A model generated the notes under the pieces. That model saw only the letters and a program-made list of their open reading frames with translations. It was not told the DNA's origin and did no database searches. Source: G963666535 sp963666535 (GTDB taxonomy: Bacteria; Bacillota; Clostridia; Oscillospirales; Oscillospiraceae). From it: a stretch of 64,000 nt of DNA. Position numbers and translations under genes: made by a program. Below are positions 7,440 to 14,562 of the stretch, piece by piece. The DNA is taken from contig OY762913.1 of assembly GCA_963666535.1 (NCBI GenBank), positions 1,054,001 through 1,118,000 on the forward strand. The letters run 5' to 3'. Position 1 is the stretch's first letter. Every line of letters starts with the position of its first letter.

Positions 7440-7479
7440 AAGCATGGCGCGTGACTGGTTTCACGCGCCATGCTTTTTT
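7440..7479. terminator. Bidirectional terminator between deoC and comFB
   Basis: A 15-bp perfect stem (7440-7454 with 7461-7475) is followed by TTTT on the plus strand. On the minus strand it is followed by TTTCCTTTT. It can end deoC from the left and the fliD-comFB transcript from the right. Confidence 0.85.
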
Positions 7480-7493
7480 GTAATTATGGAACA

Positions 7494-7775
7494 CTAGTCG
7501 GAAAGAGGTTGTGGATGGCTGGGGTGATCCTTGATTTGCATGGCACCCTGGGTCAGAACAAAAATAATATCCGTGGCGTTTTGCGCCACATGAGAGTCGA
7601 TCGAGGCCAAAAGCTCGCCCTTAAAGGTGGAGACATATTTAGGCGGAAGCCGATTGAGCGCGTAGGTAATCACATCCGTACGGCAGACATTACAGGGGCA
7701 GCAATGACATTCTTCCAATACGTGGTCAACGTGTTGTAAAACGATTTCTTCCATGATGTTTCGGTATGCGTTCAT
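7494..7775 (-). CDS. comFB: ComFB-family protein (possible c-di-GMP receptor)
   Basis: The 93-residue protein matches the late-competence ComFB pattern: NIMEEIVLQHVDHVLEE, then a cysteine cluster CHCCPCNVC (residues 23-31), then DVITYALNRLPPKY. The cysteines probably bind zinc. In cyanobacteria ComFB-type proteins bind cyclic-di-GMP and affect motility and competence; applying that here is inference. The ATG at 7775 has AAGGTCGG about 8 nt upstream. It is the third gene after fliD on the minus strand, with a 28-nt gap to its neighbour, and ends at the deoC terminator. Confidence 0.8.
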   Translation of the reverse strand: MNAYRNIMEEIVLQHVDHVLEECHCCPCNVCRTDVITYALNRLPPKYVSTFKGELLASIDSHVAQNATDIIFVLTQGAMQIKDHPSHPQPLSD

Positions 7776-7803
7776 GTTGGTTCCGACCTTTCTGATGGGC
7801 AAC

Positions 7804-8247
7804 TTACTTTTTGGAGTCGAATTTATGCGTAGATAGCCCAATCATTGAAGAACGGACATAGGATGTCATATTTTTTTTCTGCTGCGCCTGCAGCAACTTT
7901 TTGCGATAGAATTCTACTTTATCCTCTACAACGGTGCGGCACAGCACATCGTATTCCGTGATCGCGTCAAGATTGGCGCGAATGGAGTGCCGCAGTTGCT
8001 CACACTGTTCCGTTTGCGACTGGGTTAAAGGGTAGGGATCCAGGGAAGTAAGCTGGGCTTCAAGGCGCTCTAGTTGTTCCAGCGCGGCGGTATGTCGGGA
8101 AACGTAGGCGAGAATATCCGCATCGTCCGAAGTGGCCAGCCCTGGTGCATTGTCGATGGAAAAGGTGCATAATGCCTTGGACAGGCGGTCGGCCTGATGT
8201 AACAGTTTGACTTTGCAGGAGAAGTAATCCACGCCTTCAGCAATCAT
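7804..8247 (-). CDS. FliT/FlgN-like flagellar chaperone (fliD1 partner)
   Basis: The 147-residue, mostly helical protein (residues 30-125) has no clear catalytic motif. It resembles the protein at 11863-12273 in spacing and sequence: a YVSRHTAALEQLERL segment aligns with YVEERGQMLDQLQEL, and both end in a helix carrying tyrosine and lysine/arginine. Small helical proteins after fliD are normally FliS/FliT-type export chaperones. I chose the ATG at 8247 because GAGGT lies 7 nt upstream. Its partner is presumably FliD1; the exact family is not certain. Confidence 0.6.
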   Translation of the reverse strand: MIAEGVDYFSCKVKLLHQADRLSKALCTFSIDNAPGLATSDDADILAYVSRHTAALEQLERLEAQLTSLDPYPLTQSQTEQCEQLRHSIRANLDAITEYDVLCRTVVEDKVEFYRKKLLQAQQKKNMTSYVRSSMIGLSTHKFDSKK

Positions 8248-8287
8248 GTGCAATACCTCGAATCAAAATATATCGGTAGAGGGGGCT

Positions 8288-9868
8288 TTACTTGCTGAAC
8301 AGGGAGGAAACATAGCTGGAGGTGCTGTTCAGCTTGGAAAGTGCCGTTTCCATGGCGGAAAATTTCTTGTAATACTTAGCTGCCAAATCTGACAGCTTGC
8401 TTTTCAGTGTCTTGGTTTCCTTATCAATAGCATCCATCTTGGTGTCCATAGACTTCAGCGTTTTTTTCGTAGTGCTGGAATAAGTGGATACGCCAGCTTT
8501 AATTTTATAAAGGACGCCCATGTTGTCACTGGTCGATGTAGAATTGCCGCCGGTGAAAATAGAAAGCACAGAATCAGGGTTGGACTCCAGTGCTGCGGTG
8601 AGCGCTGTGGCATCCACCTCTAGCAGACCGGCATTGTCCCCGAAGTAGCTGGCGGTGCTGATGCCGATGGAGGCCGCAGTGAGCCCGGTGCCGCCGGCGG
8701 AGGAGAAAAATGCGTTTTTCAGACCGGAAACCAGCGTTTCCAGCGTGGAATCATAGCGGAGAACGCCGTTTTTAGCTTTGGATTCCCATTTTTCAATTTG
8801 CTTCTCGGTCATGTCTTCCTTCTGCTTCTCGGTCAAGGGAGGGTAGTCGGCGGAGTAATCCTTGGCAGTGGTGGCGCTGGTGATTTTAGTAATTAAATCA
8901 TTCAACGCGGAAACAAAGGTCTCAACAGATTTCACCGTCGAGCTGTAGTCGTGCTTTACGTCAAAAATAATGCTCCCCAAGGAAGAATATTCAACGCCAT
9001 TTATGGTTGTCGTGTCAGTATCCGTACTTGCCGCCTTGGTTGAGGTGACAGCATTGATATTATAGGTCAAACCATCGATCTCGAAGTTGTTGCTGTTCCG
9101 CTCTATTGTGGTGCCGTCAATCGTGACCCACGCATTTTGGCCATTGACGATTTTCCCATTGTCGATGCCAAAGGCTCCATCCGCGCCGAAGGCGTTGCCG
9201 GAGATGTTTTGAATGGTGACTGCACTGTCTTTGCCGCCGCTATCCGCGGTAATGGTAAATTTATCGGACAGCCGGCTGTATTTCATGGTCACATTGGCAT
9301 CAGAGTCGGCATTGATGGTGCTGATCATGGATTGCAAGGTGGTGTCGGAGGAGAAGGTAAACGCTTTCCCGTTAATGGAAAAGGAAATCTTTTTGTCGCT
9401 GTTAAATTTCAGTGCGGTAGAAAAATCCAGTTTGTCCAGCGCAACGGAGGTTTTAGAAGCAAGCTCGCCGCTGCTGGAGACTTTTGAGGAACTGGAGACG
9501 GATGAGTTTTCCGCCAGCTGCTGCACCGAGACTGAAACGCTGCCAACGGAAGCATTTGTGCCCGCCGTGATACTCACGGCCCCGCTGGTGTCGCTGGTGC
9601 TGGCACTGTACGTCACATAGGTGGAGGCTTTGAGCATGCTGGAAGAACCCAGCACACTGCAGTAGGTGTTGGTAAACTCTTTCACGTCGTCCGAAATGTC
9701 AGTGAGCGTCGCATCTTTCCATTGGAAAATGGTTTTTTCCTGATATTTCTTATCAACCTTGCTTTGCTGACCGGAACACATGCTCTCGACGATGGAATCG
9801 GTGTCCATATTGGAAAGCATACCGGTGACGCGGGAAGAACTGCTGTATAAAGAATTCACACTTGACAT
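8288..9868 (-). CDS. fliD: Flagellar hook-associated protein 2, filament cap (FliD1)
   Basis: FliD is exported and caps the filament so that flagellin monomers can fold into place. This 526-residue copy is complete. An N-terminal D0/D1 segment (MSSVNSLYSSSSRVTGMLSN) precedes a Ser/Thr-rich middle, and a C-terminal coiled coil ends in SYVSSLFSK. The ATG at 9868 follows GGAGG by 8 nt; an earlier in-frame start at 9892 lies before that site. A sigma-D promoter at 9965-9991 drives it together with a FliT-like gene and comFB. It is divergent from a second, shorter FliD. Confidence 0.93.
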   Translation of the reverse strand: MSSVNSLYSSSSRVTGMLSNMDTDSIVESMCSGQQSKVDKKYQEKTIFQWKDATLTDISDDVKEFTNTYCSVLGSSSMLKASTYVTYSASTSDTSGAVSITAGTNASVGSVSVSVQQLAENSSVSSSSKVSSSGELASKTSVALDKLDFSTALKFNSDKKISFSINGKAFTFSSDTTLQSMISTINADSDANVTMKYSRLSDKFTITADSGGKDSAVTIQNISGNAFGADGAFGIDNGKIVNGQNAWVTIDGTTIERNSNNFEIDGLTYNINAVTSTKAASTDTDTTTINGVEYSSLGSIIFDVKHDYSSTVKSVETFVSALNDLITKITSATTAKDYSADYPPLTEKQKEDMTEKQIEKWESKAKNGVLRYDSTLETLVSGLKNAFFSSAGGTGLTAASIGISTASYFGDNAGLLEVDATALTAALESNPDSVLSIFTGGNSTSTSDNMGVLYKIKAGVSTYSSTTKKTLKSMDTKMDAIDKETKTLKSKLSDLAAKYYKKFSAMETALSKLNSTSSYVSSLFSK

Positions 9869-9964
9869 AATTGCACCTCCGCACAAAAACATACATGATT
9901 ATGGCACGGCAACCAGAGAATGGAAGTGAACTGTGATGCGGCCAAACATTTTTCTATACACACT

Positions 9965-9991
9965 GTATCGGTGCCAAATCAATAAACTTGA
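9965..9991 (-). promoter_or_regulatory. Sigma-D (sigma-28) promoter of fliD1-comFB
   Basis: On the minus strand, TCAAGTTT (-35) and ACCGATAC (-10) are separated by 11 nt. The sigma-28 consensus is TAAAGTTT-N11-GCCGATAA. It lies about 100 nt before the fliD1 start. Confidence 0.75.
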
Positions 9992-10044
9992 GTAAAATAC
10001 AAAAAAATTATTAAAAACATAGGGAAGAATTCGGGAGAATTCCG

Positions 10045-10071
10045 TAAAGTTTTGTCGGCGGCGACCGATAT
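10045..10071 (+). promoter_or_regulatory. Sigma-D promoter of the fliD2-fliS operon
   Basis: TAAA (10045-10048), a 15-nt spacer, then ACCGATAT (10064-10071): all but one base of the sigma-D consensus. Two GAATTC hexamers flanking GGGA lie just upstream. It points away from the fliD1 promoter, so the 280-nt gap is a divergent sigma-D control region. Confidence 0.85.
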
Positions 10072-10148
10072 ATGTAACAAAGGCGCAAACAAAGTGAGAT
10101 TTTGAGGCGATGTTCGAGTGAGTGAGTAAGATAAGAAGGTGAAGATCT

Positions 10149-11411
10149 GTGCCGGGGAAAAGCTGCGGAGAGCAGTCGATCAAAGGGGAAACCAAGGTAA
10201 AACTGAAACGATTTGTTGATACCTACTGCAGTGTTTTGAGTACATCCAGTATGCTCCGGACGGGGACGTACCACGCATATGATGTGATCTCGCACAACAA
10301 GGGTGACGCAGTTGCGATTTTCGTGGGAAGTACCGCAATACTTGGAGAGATTACCGTTGTTGTTTGCAGATTAGCAAAAAACACAGTGGTTGCCAGTAAA
10401 TCGAAGATTTCGCAGCCGGATCAAATGCCGCTTGATACACAGGCAGAGCTGAGGGAGCTTCCGCTTAACAACAAGTTTTCCTTTGACCAAGACGGCAGGG
10501 TATCATTTGCGATAAACGGGAAACTGTTTTCATTTTCTGCCGATACCACGCTACAGTCTATGATCAGCAGTATCACGGCCGATGTTGATGCAAATGTCAC
10601 GATGATGTACAGCGCATCCAGCGACTCTATTCAAATGAGCGCCGACTCAGGGGGAGCCGCCAGCAAGATTGTGATTGAAAATATGGCGGGCAATACGTTC
10701 GGGTTGGACAGTGCACTGGGGATTGACATGGGAGTTACGGCCAACGGAAGTGACTGCTTGTCTGTGATCAATGACATTGAGGTGAAGTGTGACAGCAACA
10801 GCTTTACCATGGGCGGCATTACATTCCACTTCGGCGATGTTACCGAGGGAACTTCCGACGAAATCCATAAGTTCGTGGTGGTGCGCAACTGCGAGCGGCC
10901 AGCCAATGCAATTGCCAAGTTTGTTGAATCCTTAAATAATTTGATTGCGGGGATCCCATCAGCCGCACCGGCGGATGAGAAAGATGAGAAGCTGTTGGAT
11001 ACCATCAGAAATGCCTTTTCTCAACCGGCAGGAGGGACAGAAAAAAGATTAGACGACATCGGCATATTTTATGACGCAGAGCGAAACGCCATTTGTATGG
11101 ACAGGCAGCGGCTGCTTCAGGCCCTGGAAAACGACGCGGAGGAAGTTGCGAACATGTTTACCTGGCGTGGCGGTGAGCACGCGGGCATTGTGCACAGGGT
11201 CAAAGAGTCTATCTTATGGTGCATTGGGATTCCGGCAGGAGTTAAATCGGAACAGGAAGAAAAAAACCGAGAAACACCGCCCTCCGCTACACTGGAAAAC
11301 AAATTGAGGGAACTGTCCGAACGGTATTATGAAAAATTTGTCGCGATGAATGATGCGTTGGATGCATTTAACATGCAATCCGAATATTTGAAACAACTGT
11401 TTTTTGATTGA
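10149..11411 (+). CDS. Second, N-terminally truncated FliD-like protein (FliD2)
   Basis: The 420-residue protein is a clear paralogue of FliD1. DTYCSVLSTSSMLRTGTY aligns with NTYCSVLGSSSMLKASTY, DTTLQSMIS is shared, and the C-terminal YYEKFVAMNDAL aligns with YYKKFSAMETAL. It starts at a position equal to about residue 44 of FliD1, so the N-terminal D0 segment is missing. The middle is about 60 residues shorter. It carries several cysteines, unusual for an exported flagellar protein. The GTG start has AAGGTG 7 nt upstream, and a near-consensus sigma-D promoter precedes it, so it is probably expressed. It could be a specialised cap, a decoy for FliS/FliT, or a gene in early decay. Confidence 0.8.
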   Translation: MPGKSCGEQSIKGETKVKLKRFVDTYCSVLSTSSMLRTGTYHAYDVISHNKGDAVAIFVGSTAILGEITVVVCRLAKNTVVASKSKISQPDQMPLDTQAELRELPLNNKFSFDQDGRVSFAINGKLFSFSADTTLQSMISSITADVDANVTMMYSASSDSIQMSADSGGAASKIVIENMAGNTFGLDSALGIDMGVTANGSDCLSVINDIEVKCDSNSFTMGGITFHFGDVTEGTSDEIHKFVVVRNCERPANAIAKFVESLNNLIAGIPSAAPADEKDEKLLDTIRNAFSQPAGGTEKRLDDIGIFYDAERNAICMDRQRLLQALENDAEEVANMFTWRGGEHAGIVHRVKESILWCIGIPAGVKSEQEEKNRETPPSATLENKLRELSERYYEKFVAMNDALDAFNMQSEYLKQLFFD

Positions 11412-11461
11412 TTCATCCGCCACAGAGCAGGTGGATAAGAAATAATACTGAGGTGATTGTT

Positions 11462-11866
11462 GTGGAATACAAAAAGAATCTGAAACAAGAGTATTTAAAA
11501 CAGAGCGTTATGACTGCAAGCCCGGCAGAACTGGTGGTGATGTTGTTTGACGCGTGTAACAAAAATTTAAAACTGGCGGAATATGCGTTGGAAGACCGGC
11601 CTGACTACCTAAAAGCCAATCAGCACTTGCTGAAAGCGCAGAAAATTATATTAGAACTGATTGCAACGCTAGACATGAGTTTTGAGCTGTCAAAGCAGTT
11701 GCTGCCGATTTATGATTATCTATTGCGTAGTATCCGGACCATGAATGCAACAAAGAATCTCAGCGAATTGCCTGCTGTCCTTAACATCATAGCAACGCAG
11801 CGAGAAACTTGGGAGCAGGTTGCAAAGCACATCAACTCCTCCAGCAGCAAGGAGGCGTGCGTATGA
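11462..11866 (+). CDS. fliS: Flagellin export chaperone FliS
   Basis: The 134-residue helical protein binds flagellin in the cytoplasm and prevents early polymerisation. The family start YLKQSVMTASPAELVVMLFD is visible at residues 11-30, and the length fits. I chose the GTG at 11462 because GAGGTG lies 6 nt upstream; a start at 11408 would precede it. It follows fliD2 by 50 nt and overlaps the next gene by 4 nt (ATGA), so it is translated with it. Confidence 0.93.
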   Translation: MEYKKNLKQEYLKQSVMTASPAELVVMLFDACNKNLKLAEYALEDRPDYLKANQHLLKAQKIILELIATLDMSFELSKQLLPIYDYLLRSIRTMNATKNLSELPAVLNIIATQRETWEQVAKHINSSSSKEACV

Positions 11867-12273
11867 TCAGAAGTGAGAGCGAGGTTAGAAACGAGCTCTT
11901 ATCAACACTGATTGCTGCACAGGCAGTTGCCCTGCAATTTGGCAGATACTGCGAGGAGACTGGTATCCGTGTCACCAATCCGGCCTGCGAGGAAGGCAGG
12001 ATGCTTTCCTATGTCGAGGAACGGGGACAAATGCTGGACCAACTACAAGAATTGTTTGAAAAGGCGGATTTACTGGAAAAAGAACTGGGGCTTGAGGAAG
12101 GGAGAGACGATGAGTGCTTCCGTCAGGTCAGGGAACTGCACACAAACATCCGTGCCGAATTGGAACGGGGAATCATGCGCGATGAAGTTTTCGGTACGCT
12201 TTTAAGTCAAAAAACGGCGACATATCAGCGGCAGTTCCAGCAAATAAGGTATAAAGCGGGATTTCCTGCTTGA
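11863..12273 (+). CDS. FliT-like flagellar chaperone (fliD2 partner)
   Basis: The 136-residue, helical, Glu/Gln-rich protein begins in the last codons of fliS (ATGA overlap). It has no membrane segment or catalytic motif. Position after fliD-fliS, size and helical content fit FliT, the FliD chaperone. It resembles the 147-residue protein at 7804-8247, so each FliD has its own related companion. Identity as FliT is by context and pattern. Confidence 0.65.
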   Translation: MIRSESEVRNELLSTLIAAQAVALQFGRYCEETGIRVTNPACEEGRMLSYVEERGQMLDQLQELFEKADLLEKELGLEEGRDDECFRQVRELHTNIRAELERGIMRDEVFGTLLSQKTATYQRQFQQIRYKAGFPA

Positions 12274-12350
12274 ACATTTCGCATGCCATAATCGGTTGAA
12301 GCAAGGTTGCTGCTGCCGACATGAGATTTAGGCGAGGAAGGTCGATAAGA

Positions 12351-14369
12351 ATGGGTATTTCCAAGGGGAAGAAGAAAGAGGGCGTAATTGTCGATAAAGA
12401 GAACAAAACGGTCAAGCTGTCACGAAGCCTGATCGGTCATATTTTGCGACTGGTGATCATTTCGATTTGCTGTCTTGCAATCATCAGTACGTCACTGATT
12501 TATATGCTGGCGCAGCATCGGATGGAGGACAGCTCGCACATTGCGGCTGAAGCGTATGCCAAGGCGGCTGAAAACTACCTTGATACCTATAAGACCGCAC
12601 TGCAAATGATGGCAATGGATCCGCAGCTGCGCCCGGATGCCACGGTGGAGGAACTGACCGAGCTGCGTACCTTTTTCCAGGATAAATACGCGCTTGGCAC
12701 GGTGCTTTTCATCTATTCTAACGGCGTCCCCTTTGACAACAATACGTTGGATCTGTCTGAGCGGGAGTACTTCAAACGGGCCACAGCGGGAGAGACCTAT
12801 ATCTCTTCGCCCTTTGCAAAGGTGAGGGATGGCGACTCCAGTGTGTGCGTCATGGCATCTACTCCAGTGAACAATGGAACTAACTTCGGGGTTATTACGA
12901 TTGAAATATCTCTGGATGATTTTAATGAAATTATTAGCGGCGTTGAAATTGGAGACTCTGGCTATGGCTTCATCATGGATAACCAGGGTACATTTATTGC
13001 CCATGAAAATGCGGAGCTTGCCAGCACATTTACCAACTATATTACACTGGCAGAAACGGATTCCGCCTATGAAGGACTGGCTGAGGATGTGACCCGGATG
13101 CTCACGCAGCAGGAGGGGGCCTTTACCACCAAGGAATTTGACGAGGGAACTACTTCTTATTGCAGCTATTGTCCCATCAGCGGTACCGATGGATGGATAA
13201 TGGGCGTTGTGGCAGATCGGAACGAGATGATGAGTACCTTCCCGCTGGCGGTTGGGATTGTTTTTCTTGACTTGTTTGGTACGGTAGTCATTGCTATCTT
13301 TGTCGCTAGAAAGATTGCAAAAGACTTAGCGTCGCCCATACAGAAAATGGCCAGCCGTCTGCAGGAACTGCAGGCCGGCCAGCTGTATACCTATTCGCAT
13401 AACGGTCTTAAGATCGAAGAACTGAACACGCTGGGTTGGGCACTGAAAAATACAGTGGACAATCTCAATGGATATGTCACCAACATAGACGATACGCTCT
13501 CGGCCCTGTCTGAGAATAATCTTGACCTTGCCGTGACGCAAGATTACGCAGGTGATTTTGGGGCGATCAAGGAATCGATGAACAAGATCATTGGAGCCCT
13601 CAACCAGACCATTTCCAGACTGGGCCGGGTTTCCGAGGATGTACTGAACGCTTCTGAGCAGACGTCCTCCACCGCGCAGGCATTGGCGCAGGGCGCGACC
13701 GAACAGGCAAGTGCCGTAGAGGAACTGCTGTCTACGATTAACAGCATTTCCAGTCAGGTCAGCGATACCGCGTGTCACGCTGAAAACGCCAATGAAAAGG
13801 CGTCGGCTGTACGTGGTGAGATTACCCGCAGCAACGAGCAGATGCAGCATTTAATTGGAGCCATGGATGACATCAGCAAAAGCTCGAATCAGGTTGCCAA
13901 AATTGTCAAGCTGATTGAAGATATTGCGTTCCAGACCAATATTCTTGCGCTGAACGCGGCCGTGGAAGCGGCCCGAGCCGGTGCAAGCGGAAAGAGCTTT
14001 GCTGTGGTAGCGGACGAGGTGAAAAATTTGGCCACCAAGAGCGCGTCCGCCGCAGAGGATACCACCAACCTGATCAAGAATACCATTGAAGCAGTCAACC
14101 GCGGCATGAGTATTTCCACAGAGACGGCAGAGCTGCTCTCCGGCACGGTGGGGGCGGTAGACGATATGGCAGGCCTCGTTTCCCGGATTTCCGATGCGTC
14201 CGCAGCGGAAGCGGTGTCCATCAATCAGGTCGTGCAGGGGTTGGATCAGGTTTCCACCGTTGTCCAGTCTAACTCCGCCACGGCAGAGGAAAGCGCGGCA
14301 GTGAGCCATGAGCTGGCAAACCATGCAAATGATTTGCAAAAAATGGTGGCTGCGTTTAAACTGAAATAG
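12351..14369 (+). CDS. Methyl-accepting chemotaxis protein 1
   Basis: The 672-residue chemoreceptor starts at the ATG at 12351, behind AGGAAGG. It has membrane helices near residues 29-52 and 294-316 around a double-Cache-type outside sensor. A HAMP linker and a long cytoplasmic coiled coil follow. The coiled coil holds the conserved hairpin region (IAFQTNILALNAAVEAARAG, then SFAVVADEVKNLA). The C-terminus ends in FKLK, with no CheR/CheB docking pentapeptide. The ligand is unknown. It is very similar to the next gene, a tandem duplication. Confidence 0.95.
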   Translation: MGISKGKKKEGVIVDKENKTVKLSRSLIGHILRLVIISICCLAIISTSLIYMLAQHRMEDSSHIAAEAYAKAAENYLDTYKTALQMMAMDPQLRPDATVEELTELRTFFQDKYALGTVLFIYSNGVPFDNNTLDLSEREYFKRATAGETYISSPFAKVRDGDSSVCVMASTPVNNGTNFGVITIEISLDDFNEIISGVEIGDSGYGFIMDNQGTFIAHENAELASTFTNYITLAETDSAYEGLAEDVTRMLTQQEGAFTTKEFDEGTTSYCSYCPISGTDGWIMGVVADRNEMMSTFPLAVGIVFLDLFGTVVIAIFVARKIAKDLASPIQKMASRLQELQAGQLYTYSHNGLKIEELNTLGWALKNTVDNLNGYVTNIDDTLSALSENNLDLAVTQDYAGDFGAIKESMNKIIGALNQTISRLGRVSEDVLNASEQTSSTAQALAQGATEQASAVEELLSTINSISSQVSDTACHAENANEKASAVRGEITRSNEQMQHLIGAMDDISKSSNQVAKIVKLIEDIAFQTNILALNAAVEAARAGASGKSFAVVADEVKNLATKSASAAEDTTNLIKNTIEAVNRGMSISTETAELLSGTVGAVDDMAGLVSRISDASAAEAVSINQVVQGLDQVSTVVQSNSATAEESAAVSHELANHANDLQKMVAAFKLK

Positions 14370-14562
14370 ACAGTGACGCAAAGGAGACTGGGTAGCAGAA
14401 CAAAGAAAGACAGACCAAAAGATGGGACAAGCGGGCAGGTAAGTGGTCCGTAAAAAAATTGGAAAATGATAAATTTAGGTAGAGATGGTTACGACCTGCT
14501 TCTGTATGTCTGCCAGAGGGAAAGCACTGTTGCAATCAGATCCGGCCAAGGAGGACAAAAAA

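Noticed and set aside
14370..14410. GACGCAAAG followed by GGGTAGC, at first sight like a c-di-GMP riboswitch
   Set aside because: The needed paired stems and the conserved CACGCACAGGGCAAACC-type core are absent.
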